Positions 54,287-64,000 of a stretch of DNA of 64,000 bases are shown piece after piece. Position 1 is the stretch's first letter; every line of letters begins with the position of its first letter. The notes under the pieces were generated by a model, which was given only the letters and a program-made list of their open reading frames with translations, had not been told where the DNA came from and did no database searches. Position numbers and translations under genes: made by a program. Location of the stretch: positions 1,364,001 through 1,428,000 of the forward strand of contig VSJF01000001.1 of NCBI GenBank assembly GCA_009739215.1. The letters are read 5' to 3'. The DNA comes from Floccularia luteovirens (lineage: Eukaryota > Basidiomycota > Agaricomycetes > Agaricales > Squamanitaceae).

Positions 54287-56683
54287 ATGCTCAGGAGAGT
54301 TGTACTCGCGCACAGGCAACTCGAACATTCCATTCTTTCTGCCGAATGCACTACTGCTCATGTCTTCCATCCCCCCTGCTTTCGACAGGCAGCCAGTGTT
54401 GCTGTTCTGTTCAAACGCCAAACTCAAATTTCCGACATTGATGCATTTCCGAATCACGTACCGGCGCTTGGCCAAACCTCCAGGAAAACGCACCCTCCTA
54501 TTCCACTCCAGATGAAATTGCCCCCAGAGCTCCTTGAACTCATGGACAGCATCTTGTCAAGTCGTCAGACAGATGCGGAAATGCTTCACCTGGTTCGTGC
54601 TTCCCCCGAACTTTCGACTTTGATGCTCGAAACGGAAAAGGTGCGCGTCATGGCAGAAAGCACAGCTCTATCTCAATCAGCACACCGAGTTCTATGTATT
54701 GTCAATCTCGCACATAATCTCGGCTGCAAATTACGGCAAAATGTTTACGAGTGTGTCGCCCACAAGTTTGCTTCGAGGAAACATTGGAGTGCAGTTCTTT
54801 CTATTGTCGCGCTAGGCCAGCGGCACACAAGAAAAACTACCACTCGGCTCCTTAACTGGAGAGCCCTTGCTTTGGCCAGAACTCAGCGTTACACGTTGCT
54901 TAACACGATATTAGAAGAGTTCAAGCAGTGCGGACTCTCTCCAAATCGACGGACATTTCACATCGTTTTGTCTGCACATATCCATAACAAAGACTTAGCT
55001 AGTGCTAAGGAATGTCTTCGCGTAATGGAAGAAGCAAATTTACCCCCTGATACTTCCACACATGCTCTAATGGCAACTTCCTACCGAACTTTCGGAGCAG
55101 ATCCTAAGGTACAGAAGCAGGCGGTGGCTAGTTTGCCTAGCATGGATCATGATACTGCTCTTTCTGTCGTAAACAGTTTACTGCAAACATGTTTGTCCGC
55201 TCACGATATTCCGACAACATTTCAACTTCTATCTATCTTTGATCCTGCAAACCTAAAAGTCATCCTGTTGCTCACTTCACATCACCTCACATTAAGCAAT
55301 CATTCGTCAATTTCGCGCCTTGACCCCATTCATCGACTCTCCGGACCGCTTAGACCTAATGTTATCACGTTTTCTATCTTCATCAACTATCACGCTAAAC
55401 TTTCCGATCTGTCCGGCGCAACTAGCATCTACAACAGCATGATCGCTTCAGGCATAGATCCCACACCGGCGACATTAACTGCTATCTTGCATGCTTGTTT
55501 TCAAGCAGGAAAAGGGGATTTGGCTATTCAGCTGGTTGCCGAGATGTGTACCAAAGAAAAGTTCTTGCTCAAGAAGTTGGAGTTAGGGCCTCCACGGAAC
55601 GAACCTCCTTTTGACTTCTCTGGACTATCTCCGACTGTACAAATTTTTAACTCTCTGTTAAGAGGTGTTTTAAACACACATGGCATACAATCGGCCCGTA
55701 CTGTTATACGGATTATGCGTGCCAATGGTGTGAATCCTAATGCAAAAACTCTTGAAATCATACTTAGGCGCCTCGATAAAATGGAGCAAGTGCGTCCTCA
55801 AACTATTTTGCGGATCCTGCGAGCCGTGTGTTCGCGTTCAATTCGTCCAACCTTACGTCACGTGTATTACTTGATGAACAGTATTCTTCGACATGAGAAG
55901 TTCTTGCTTCACGGAGCCGGATGGAATGAGACTGCCGCCAAACTCTATCGTCCTACAATTCAACGAAAGTATCGTATGTCGCCCGATGCCCGCATCCGCT
56001 TGGCAGACAGATTTGATCCTATGGGTGGTCTGAGGTTGCCCCGTTTTCTACCTCAGCATGGGATCGGTCGCCACATGGTTCAATCTCTGTCTATGGATGG
56101 TGTGAAAAGTGATAGTGCAAGCATTGCACTGCGGATTAGACATAACGCAGTAGCGAGAGGTGATATGGACTCCGCGAAGGACGTTTTCAACACTTTACTG
56201 TTGCGTGGCATGCATCCCAACGAATACCATTTTAGTGCTTTGATGGAAGGGTACACGCGATTAGGCAACATGTCAGCTGCGGTTGATGTCATGAAGTCTG
56301 CTGAACGTATCGGGCTCAAACCTGGTGTCGTCATGTTTACCATACTCATAGTTGGTTATGCTCGTCAAGGAAATCCGGATCTGTCAATGCGAATGTTCCA
56401 GCAGATGGTGTCTGCTGGTGTACAGCCTGATGTTCCTTCAATCGATGCCGTGTCCAGCGCATTCTTTGCAGTGGGTGCATATACGTTGGCGAGGAAGGTG
56501 TTGATCTCGCTTTGGAACTATATACAACCCTTCCCGGAGGACCTTCGCGGAGCTTCGCTAAAGGAACTTGCACACCGATTTCGTGCCCTGCATGGAAATT
56601 TGCCAACGCGACAATTAATTACGAAAGAGCGAGGGCTAGAATTGCAACATCATTTAAATGGTCTATTAGATGCTTTGAAGTAG
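54287..56683 (+). CDS. Pentatricopeptide repeat (PPR) protein, mitochondrial
   Basis: Intronless gene of 798 codons, unusual in this intron-rich window. The basic N-terminus (MLRRVVLAHRQLEHSILSAE) suggests mitochondrial import. PPR-like units are spread over the length: LLNTILEEFKQCGLSPNRRT and FHIVLSAHIHNKDLASAKEC, then VITFSIFINYHAKLSDLSGA with TSIYNSMIASGIDPTPATLT. Others are IFNSLLRGVLNTHGIQSART, RIRHNAVARGDMDSAKDVFN, YHFSALMEGYTRLGNMSAAV and VMFTILIVGYARQGNPDLSM. Such proteins bind mitochondrial RNAs for processing, stability or translation; the target cannot be read from the sequence. No other domain (such as SMR) is seen. The ATG at 54287 is the first in frame. Confidence 0.93.
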   Translation: MLRRVVLAHRQLEHSILSAECTTAHVFHPPCFRQAASVAVLFKRQTQISDIDAFPNHVPALGQTSRKTHPPIPLQMKLPPELLELMDSILSSRQTDAEMLHLVRASPELSTLMLETEKVRVMAESTALSQSAHRVLCIVNLAHNLGCKLRQNVYECVAHKFASRKHWSAVLSIVALGQRHTRKTTTRLLNWRALALARTQRYTLLNTILEEFKQCGLSPNRRTFHIVLSAHIHNKDLASAKECLRVMEEANLPPDTSTHALMATSYRTFGADPKVQKQAVASLPSMDHDTALSVVNSLLQTCLSAHDIPTTFQLLSIFDPANLKVILLLTSHHLTLSNHSSISRLDPIHRLSGPLRPNVITFSIFINYHAKLSDLSGATSIYNSMIASGIDPTPATLTAILHACFQAGKGDLAIQLVAEMCTKEKFLLKKLELGPPRNEPPFDFSGLSPTVQIFNSLLRGVLNTHGIQSARTVIRIMRANGVNPNAKTLEIILRRLDKMEQVRPQTILRILRAVCSRSIRPTLRHVYYLMNSILRHEKFLLHGAGWNETAAKLYRPTIQRKYRMSPDARIRLADRFDPMGGLRLPRFLPQHGIGRHMVQSLSMDGVKSDSASIALRIRHNAVARGDMDSAKDVFNTLLLRGMHPNEYHFSALMEGYTRLGNMSAAVDVMKSAERIGLKPGVVMFTILIVGYARQGNPDLSMRMFQQMVSAGVQPDVPSIDAVSSAFFAVGAYTLARKVLISLWNYIQPFPEDLRGASLKELAHRFRALHGNLPTRQLITKERGLELQHHLNGLLDALK

Positions 56684-56835
56684 CGTGCATTGCCAAAGTC
56701 TTTATGATTTTATACTTAATAGGCTCGAGAAGTGTAAAGTAAAGTGGTCAAACAGGGCTAAATTTGTAAAATCTGTAACAATAATAACTCATGACATTCA
56801 TATAATATAGATGGTTCTTGTCGTAATTATAAGCC

Positions 56836-58620
56836 CTATGAAAATTTAGAGTCCAGGAGCCGTAGCGCGTCGCGTACGGCATCAGCGTCCACATGTTTCA
56901 CCCTCTGGCGTCCACATTTTAGTGACATATCTTGCGAAAGCAGATGCGGAGGAGGAGTATTCCCAAGCAGCTGAGCCCTCTCCTTTTCGTGATAATGAGC
57001 GTGAGGGTCCGTCAGCAGAATGGATTCGTGATCAGACTGTGGTGTGTCTGCGTTGGAATTGGTAGTCGGTTGGCTTGATGAGGATGGAACATCAATTTTT
57101 GGACCTGAACATTTAAACCGACTAGCAACAACATCGGCAAGTAAAGCGAGATCAGAAAACGATACATTTGGGTGGGCTTTGAGCTGACGCCAGGCATCGT
57201 TCGTGGGTATTGTTTCCGAAGTGGAGGACATTGTCTGCGACGATGATGAACACTGACCACAATTGCCCTGATTTCCGCAACACGTCGAACTGCTATTGCT
57301 ATATTTGAAGGTTCCGTCCACTTGCCTACTGGGGCAATCATTACATACACCTCCTACAGAGTCTTCAATTGCAGCACAGAAAGCCTTCCCAAATGGATCA
57401 TCAGCACATGCCAAGCAATTTGAAGGATCACCAGAGCATGTCGCGATTGCTGACTGCTGTGATTGGGACGGTTGAGGAGCAGGAGGTATATGGATAGGGA
57501 ATATGGCGTTGACGGGTGGTGCCCCAGTTCTTCGGCGGAGGGGAACAGGGGACTGATACGCAGGTAAGTTCTCCAGGATAGATGGCTGATTTTCCAAAAC
57601 AATCTCCACTCGACGGTTAAGGTGCATAGGTACATCATGTTGAGCTAGGATTTCTGACTTGAATCCAGTAAGCGCGGCCCGATCAGCGGCTTGCTGCATA
57701 GCAATCTCGCGACAGACACATGGGGTGTCCTCTGAACAGAATCCGCAATCAAAGGTAGGGAACGAATGTGAGTGATCAGTGGATCCTTTGAAATTAGTAG
57801 TAAAGTCGAGGATGTTAGGGATAGAAGTGGGTGCATGTTCGCTTTGTGCACTATAAGGGACGGGAGAGAAACGAGTGTCCGACGATCCGTTTGAATCTGG
57901 AGATGAAACCATGGATGGTGGACCTGGTGACGAAGTAAAGGAGGTCGTCAACGCAAGTAATTTAGAGTTTGGTGAGCCTGTAGCGTTCGCTCGAGTCTTT
58001 TTCTTAGCTGGTGCATGGGATGAAGATGTGCTTGCTGGGGAATCATCTCTCCAGCGCTTCTTGTCGCCTTCGTGCGATAATTTATCGGCCTCTAGCTTGG
58101 AGAACTTCTCCTTGAGAATTATATTCTCTCTACGTAGCAGTTCATTCTCTTCCTTCAGCCGTTTCGCAATGTTCTGCAAAGCGACATTGCGCTCAATTTC
58201 GCCTTGCTCGTAGGATTGTACTCGAGCCTGTAGTTCGGCAAGCTGGGATTGTTTGCGCTCTCTAAATGCGCGTTGTGCTGCCCTATGGGAGTCGGTCAGA
58301 AAAGGGACGTGGCCGGGGCTAGCAAAAATGCGATACCTATTTTGTATCCGACGGCCTTTGGTGTCAACCTGTAGCAATTACTGATGAGAAAAGGATAACG
58401 GTGAGAGAGAAAGTTGTACGAACCTCTTCCTCGTCTTTTGCAGTTGTTACGGTATCTTTCTTTGGCTTACGACCTGGTTTTGGTTTTGGCTGTATCACCC
58501 ATTCTTTTGAAGCTAATTTGAGATTAGTTTAGTGTTTGAGGAGGAAGAGGAGATAGTACCAGTAGCCCAAAGGGTAGAAGTAGAAGCAGAAGTAGCGGCG
58601 CCTGAGGCTACTGCGGCCAT
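56836..58620 (-). CDS. hapX: HapX-type bZIP iron regulator
   Basis: Transcription factor for iron adaptation; relatives act with the CCAAT-binding complex to repress iron-using genes when iron is low. Exon 1 (MAAVASGAATSASTST) splices to the Hap4-like motif KEWVIQPKPKPGRKPKK, which contacts the CCAAT complex. The bZIP region follows: RRIQNRAAQRAFRERKQSQL and a leucine zipper (LQNIAKRLKEENELLRRENI). Three cysteine-rich patches come next: CGFCSEDTPCVC (CX2CX5CXC), CSGDPSNCLACADDPFGKAF with a further C, and GVCNDCPS. A CCGNQGNCGQC patch lies after that. These are the iron-sensing type of clusters known in HapX. Three introns, including one inside the basic region. The stop is 56836-56838. Cys patches and domain order make the call strong. 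Confidence 0.93.
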
Positions 58621-59327
58621 TGTTGGAGAAGAGAGGGGAGACAAGTAGGTGAAGTCGAGGGGATGAGAAGGGGAGAAGGAAGAGCTTTTATTGATAAGTG
58701 TCTCGTTGTCTGATAAGATATCGGGACAAGTCGGCTACGGCTTCGGCTAGGCCGTGGCAGCGGGACTACAGTGTGGGAAATAGTTGTAGTTATTCGAGAC
58801 AGGACTATAGTCATACAAAGATCTCTTCGGACCTACTCACATCGCATTACAATCTATACAGACAGTTAGTTTCACACCTGTGGCGTGTATACAGAAATCC
58901 GAAGGGAGTAAGCTTCCACGGGAGTTGTGAGTGTTGCAGGCTACCGTCATGAGATCAATTGAAACAAGCAGATGGTACCATCCTGCGCTATTTGCCTCAC
59001 AATACTGTCTATTCTCACCGTACTTACATTCAGCTCCCTTTTTCGCATTCCCGATCGTGTTCCGCAAGATGGGTGTTGCTTTTAACGACCCCGCATCTCG
59101 TGGGTCAAACCCGACCACCGGACACACCTTTTGCTCTTCCTGGCCTTATCCCAGGTCTATGGCCCCAGAACCTACCACTCTAATAAACGTTGATATGTCC
59201 ACGTTTGCTCAGAAGCCATCCATATGAAAATACACCGCTCTTTCGGCTACTGTTCTATCATTCTGCTCCCAAATACACACACGCCACCATGCGGTAGCAA
59301 ACGTCTATACGTCAGCAGGATCATCTT
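58621..59327. promoter_or_regulatory. hapX promoter and eIF3b 3' region
   Basis: 707 bp upstream of hapX (minus strand). Within about 100 bp of the hapX ATG are two GATAA motifs (58693-58697 and 58712-58716), discussed separately. The rest shows no gene; short frames around 58930-59230 are not convincing. Confidence 0.5.
58708..58722. promoter_or_regulatory. Candidate GATA-factor site before hapX
   Basis: TCTGATAA matches eight of nine bases of the ATCWGATAA site bound by fungal iron GATA repressors (SreA/Fep1/Cir1 class). It lies about 90-100 bp before the hapX start, with a second GATAA 15 bp away. Functional use is inferred. Confidence 0.4.
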
Positions 59328-61965
59328 TTACTCAAGGATCTCCTCCTCAACCTGTTCAATCACTTTGTCTACCCACACTTCAATCTCCTCTTTCGCCTCT
59401 GCTTTTTTATCTTTCTCACTCTTTTGTCCCCCAACAGACTCTTTTTTCCGCAACGCCCGCCAGGCGTTCCATTCATCTACAAGGCGTTTGCGATGAGCGA
59501 TCAATTCGGCACTGACATAGCTTTCCTCAGCAGCATCATCTTCGTCAAATGCACGGCTGTATTCCCGTAGATTTCTTTTGATTTTCTTCTGCTGCTCCTT
59601 ATTCAGTAAAGAACGGGGACGGGGACGCCATATAAATTGCTTAAAGCGATCTTGAATTTGCTTAGTCAGCTCTTGACCTCGGAAATCCCAGATCGCGTAA
59701 CCATTCTCGAGCTGTAAAATAAAATAATTTCAGTGACATCTCAAGAATTGTTTCACTAGACTCTAACCGTGTGTGTCCATGCACTTGCGCTCGTAGCCAG
59801 ATAACGACCGCTGGGGTCCCACTCCACGTCAGTTACTCCGTAGTGGTCTGCGGTACCGAGGAGTTGTATGCCAGTGCCCCAATCCTCTTTTGAGATCTGT
59901 CCTTCTTTTCGGTTGGTATCCTCCATATTGAAATCCAAATCCCAGAACTCTAGTTCGGATTTGCTAGATGAGCCGACGGTCGCTAAAACCACATGACGCC
60001 CTTTTGGAGACCAACGTATGGCATTACTCGTGCGAGAAGATAAAGTACCTGTATGATACTGTGAGAATTAACGAAGATCATATTTGACGATCAAAACTCA
60101 CGCAGGAGTTTGAAATCATTTTTTCCGTGTTCTAGTTGATAGAAGCTCACGTCTGTTTTAATAGTAATGCCTGGCCCAGGATTTCCAAGATTGGGATCGT
60201 TACTGGAAACAATAGCAAAACGTTCGCCCTTTGGTTCCCATGAAAAGTCTGTTACCGTGTCTGAATACAGGGGTTAATACAAAATAATGCAAGACATGAA
60301 TAAGAATCATGTATACCTTTGAGTTCGACAACTTCAACTGGAAAGTCTTTCTCTCGCATGCGGAAAATCTCCAAGTTACAGAATATCGATTTCTTTGTTT
60401 TGGTATGACGATCAACCTTGACGCAAAGAAAATCTCCCTGGTTTTGCCAATACAATTTACACTAGAAAAATACATTAGCATTTATGATAGCACAGCTTTC
60501 GGTTAATAACATTTACCTCCGTAACATTGAAAAGATTTTTTTGGCGTAAAATTGTACGACTAGGGAAGCCCAACAAAGTCACACGCGCGGGTTGATTTGC
60601 CACTTCGGGGGTCCAATATACTAGCATATTTTCCCTGGCTTTTTTTGCGGTCTTCGCAGCGGAGCCGTTCGCCATTGCTATAGCATCTTTCTCCGCATCT
60701 TCCTTGTCCCGATCACCATGTGGACACCACTCAAAATCGACAACACCTTCTATCTTCAAGCTTTTCTTCCCGTGTAGATTCATACTTGGAAGCTCATATA
60801 CACTGATCATTTGACCTTGTGTTATACGTGCCACAAATTTATCATCTGCACTCCACTTGACTGCTGGCCACTGCATTTGTTTTTTGGATGGAGGACTGTC
60901 ACTGTCATTTGTTGAGAACGTGCGAAGAAGATCCCCAGATTTGATGTCCCAAACAGCAATATTATTGCCCTCGTCATCAGGTGAGAAGTATTGAGAACCT
61001 TGGGGTGCGCCCTCCGGCACAACTATAGGTTCATTGGACCATGTGACTAGGTATTGTTCGCACGGAGAGAAATCAATGAGCTTGACCAGGGGATGAGCGA
61101 AGCGCTGTTGCTGCTTCCACGTAGGCCCACCCCACAAGCGTATGCCTTGTCGATGCAAAGTAGCAATATATGTCCCGAGAGGGGACCATGCCACGTACAG
61201 GAAGTTTTCCCAATCCTAAGAAAAGGTTAGCAAGGGCCCAAACGATAAAGAAGAACCATATACAGCTTTGTGGGCTATTTCGCACTGCGAAGGTTTCCCA
61301 TGCCAATGAATTTCGACTTCTTCACCCCGGTAAGTTACATACTGGTCGCGGCCTTGAGGATCGGCAAGCCATCCCCGAAGATGTTCCTTCATAAATTGGT
61401 TTAGTTTCAGTTTCAGGGTACAAGAATACACGAACTCTAGGAGTGTACACTTCCAATGGGGGCTCGACGTAAGATTCTTCAAGATTTGAGTATTTTTCTA
61501 TGTCGGTGAAGTAATTAACCTTGAATGTATGTTTTGCGTCAAATGGATGGTGGTTCAAAGCAGCAACAGCAAGATTTGCATCATTTTGGTTGCGAAACTC
61601 GACAAAGAGAAATCTAACAAAAAAATGAAGTTTGAGTGGGTGGGAATGGTCGGAAAGTAAACTGACCCTTTACTCTTTCCAGTCTGCTCATCCCATGGCA
61701 TGAAGATATCATCGATTTTTATTGAGACACCTTTCCTTGAGAATTCCTTCGCAACTTTGGCAAACAACCTATCTGCTTTGGATTTGTCGATAACGGGAAC
61801 GCCATCGACGACAATGATATTATCGAAGCCATCGTCATAATGTACTTGATATCTAGAGCAACATCATTACTCTTAAGCTACGATAAGAGAAATGTACCCA
61901 ACATACTTTGCTTCAATGTCTGAATAGTCAATTTTGTCAACGTCTTGGAGGGTAGTTCCGGGCAT
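59328..61965 (-). CDS. PRT1: Translation initiation factor eIF3 subunit b
   Basis: Scaffold subunit of eIF3, which brings initiator tRNA and mRNA to the 40S subunit. The start [20 protein letters not shown] is followed by an RRM ([40 protein letters not shown]). Then come the PRT1 beta-propeller segments: [111 protein letters not shown] and [20 protein letters not shown]. The helical tail ([20 protein letters not shown]) ends EQVEEEILE. About eight introns. The stop TAA is 59328-59330 and the start ATG 61963-61965. The length of about 740 residues is normal for fungi. Confidence 0.95.
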
Positions 61966-63207
61966 TATGTATAACTGTAGTAGTTTTTTTTCGGCAACGG
62001 GAAGCGATTCTGATCATCCGAATGGGGTGTTTGTACATGTTGTCTAACACCCTCCACATTTAGTATTACCTAATGCCGAGATTGATAAACCAGTATTATG
62101 GCTGACCTAGTGTTGCAAAATTCTCAGTATCTAGAAATTCGCTCGATTGATCACCTCACCACTGGCAAAATAACTTGTAGAAAATTCTTAAAAAATACAT
62201 ATATAGCTGTTACTTTGTAGATTGGTGCAGTGAGGCCGGTGAAAAATGCGGGGCAAGTGAAATTCACCTAGTTCTGCAAAATTCCCACGTCTTGATAATC
62301 TAAAAAATTATGAACGATGTGAAGGATCCAAAAGCTGTGATCATGTAGGGATACAGTTCATGTACAGGTTCAGCCAACGTACAAGCCCCAAGTTGCGAAA
62401 GTAGGTTGTTGCGCATCCAGAACTTAAATATCCAAATATTTGCAATGCCATAGTATTCCAGCCACTGGCAGCCAGTGTGTTGTGCTTCAGCTTACTCAAC
62501 TAACTTTTCATATGCTATCATCAGCAAGTATGTACAAGTACTAACAATTTAAAAATGCACCAGATGTAGCTCGTTCCTGACCCCGAAGGGATGAGACAAA
62601 TCTATTTCCACTTGACTGTCGAGAGTCGGTCTTAACCAATCCGGTTCTAAATTAAGTGGTGCAGCATCATAAAACACAAATGTTATATGGGAGTGCGCAG
62701 TAATGCGAATGAGGAATGTCTTGTATGAATGAACGTTTACCTACACCTTCGTCATGGATCGTTATAAGAGATCAGTACTCAATCAGTACCAGTGGCACAA
62801 TGGAGTTAAGTTAAGTTCTATATATATAACTTGACACCCTCGATGACATTTTTGTTTTCGCACAGTGGATTCTGATTAAATTTTAACTATTGCATTCAAG
62901 GACTTCGCTATGGTCCAACACAATATACAGAGGATACAAAGTTATCTAATTCTTTGAGCTCAGCAAGTTCTTCTACCTAAATGATAGCTTGAACTTCGGA
63001 ACTCTATGCTCAAAGCATCTCCCTTCGTTCGGATTATACACCCACGTGTTGGTGCATCCATATGCACAATTATTTGTTACACGTCTAACAACTATATTTA
63101 TAACTTGCACCAACTCTGGATATCCGCCTCGCACGTGCGCTACCTTGCTGGACTTTAAAAGCTGTTCTTGTGCCCTATGGCTTCCTTGCAATCTTGGACA
63201 CCGAACC
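61966..63207. promoter_or_regulatory. Divergent promoter, eIF3b / MFS permease
   Basis: 1.24 kb between divergent genes and free of convincing open frames. Nearer to the MFS gene lie two CACGTG hexamers (63043-63048, 63132-63137) and a TATATTTATAA stretch around 63093-63103, about 105-115 bp before the ATG, which could be the TATA box. Confidence 0.5.
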
Positions 63208-64000
63208 ATGGCTTCTGAAACCAAGCCCGTCGCTGCTTCTGGCGAGAAACAAGCGCCAATCGAGGAGGAAGTCAATGAAACTCCTGTTATTTCGCCTAGG
63301 AGAGACAGGATTAGTGGTTACTTCACAATCATGGCTGCAGCATTTGGGCTGATTAGTGATGGATGTAAGCGGCTTAAAGTAGTTGCCGTAGCTGGCGTAA
63401 CTTATTATTATTTTTCATAGACCAGAACAATTTGATGACTATGGCAAACGTCATTGTTTTTTTCGCTTGCTTGAGAGGTTACTATATCTGAATTATGCGA
63501 TACACAGGTGGTCTTCAAGACACTCTACCCTCAAAGTTATACTGCAGATGTGTCGACCAGGGTATCAAATTCGCTACTTGTTGGTAATAATTCTGCTCCT
63601 TGACTTGGCATATTTTTGTAATGATTCCGTATCCACTTAGGTGCTATTATTGGACAGATCTTTGTAGGCCTTATATGCGACCGTATCGGCAGAAAAGTAG
63701 CCTTAGTATTTACTACTGCACTCATTGTCTTGGGTGCCACGCTTGCAACTGCTGCTCATGGTGCAGGAGGGAGCCCAACTGGTCTGTTCTGGTTTTTGAC
63801 ATTTGCTAGGTAAGCAACATGGAATACGGGTGATGGTTAATGTTGACAATCCGCGTTAGGGGAATCACAGGAATCGTAATTCGTCTGTTACTGTTATGCC
63901 CCATATATACTAATGAGCTTGTAGGGTGTCGGAGGAGAATATCCAGCGTCCTCGACCAGTGCTTCCGAGGCGGCTAACGAGAACATGTTATCAAAACGTG
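63208..64000 (+). CDS. MFS permease, phosphate/glycerophosphodiester type (3' partial)
   Basis: N-terminal part of a major facilitator transporter in the plasma membrane. The hydrophilic start (MASETKPVAASGEKQAPIEE) is followed by ISGYFTIMAAAFGLISDGYQ, then NNLMTMANVVFKTLYPQSYT, LLVGAIIGQIFVGLICDRIG with RKVALVF (the MFS loop 2-3 signature DRIGRK), and TALIVLGATLATAAHGAG. After a short loop, FWFLTFARGITGIGVGGEYP and ASSTSASEAANE follow, the GGEYP motif typical of the PHS/Git1 branch. Five short introns (the last 63877-63929) are spliced to keep the frame; the gene runs off the window end. Substrate is phosphate or a glycerophosphodiester by family; the missing half would help to decide. Confidence 0.87.

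Overview
The window comes from a filamentous mushroom-forming fungus (Basidiomycota, most likely Agaricomycetes). Reasons: genes are cut by many 48-65 nt GT-AG introns, coding density is high, intergenic gaps are often under 250 bp, and several genes are typical of basidiomycetes (DUF6697 protein, two-module cupredoxin GPI protein, NRPS-like adenylating enzyme, HapX-type bZIP, Srf1-like membrane protein). The species cannot be told from the sequence. I see 31 protein-coding genes, two of them cut by the window edges. I found no tRNA or rRNA gene, transposon or viral insertion. Exons were joined by eye from splice signals and reading frame, so outer coordinates (start ATG to stop) are firmer than individual exon borders.

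Layout. 1-4 kb: 3' part of an unknown coiled-coil/disordered protein and a Fus3/Kss1-type MAP kinase. 4.9-9.4 kb: cupredoxin GPI protein, then divergent CBF5 (H/ACA pseudouridine synthase) and ribosomal protein eL22. 9.5-21.3 kb: two very long minus-strand genes, a DHX29-like DEVH RNA helicase and the INO80 remodeller ATPase. 21.3-27.3 kb: organelle block of fumarase, PEX11, CMC1 and lipoyl synthase. 27.4-30.8 kb: eS28, a GT8 glycosyltransferase with an apparent one-base frameshift, and KAE1 (tRNA t6A). 30.8-38.1 kb: DUF6697 protein, pyruvate dehydrogenase E2, exosome subunit CSL4 and NudE. 38.5-45.7 kb: ESS2 and a FAM192A/Fyv6-like protein (both splicing-linked), Srf1-like membrane protein, SLC35F-type transporter and SLX9. 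46-50 kb: a large coiled-coil protein and an XRCC2-like RAD51 paralogue. 50.5-54.3 kb: the most accessory-looking part, with a stand-alone NRPS-like adenylating enzyme, an unrecognised 103-residue membrane protein directly upstream of it, and about 1.4 kb without a clear gene. 54.3-64 kb: intronless PPR protein, HapX, eIF3b, and the start of an MFS permease of the phosphate/glycerophosphodiester type.

Most genes are housekeeping: ribosome biogenesis and translation (CBF5, eL22, DHX29, eS28, KAE1, SLX9, CSL4, eIF3b) and mitochondrial or peroxisomal function (fumarase, CMC1, lipoyl synthase, E2, PPR, PEX11). Lipoyl synthase and one of its substrate proteins (E2) lie 6-7 kb apart. I see no convincing new multi-gene system. 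The items most worth a second look are the GT8 frameshift, the small membrane gene beside the NRPS-like enzyme, the divergent MAP kinase, candidate regulatory sites before HapX and the MFS permease, and introns placed directly after the ATG in three ribosome-linked genes.
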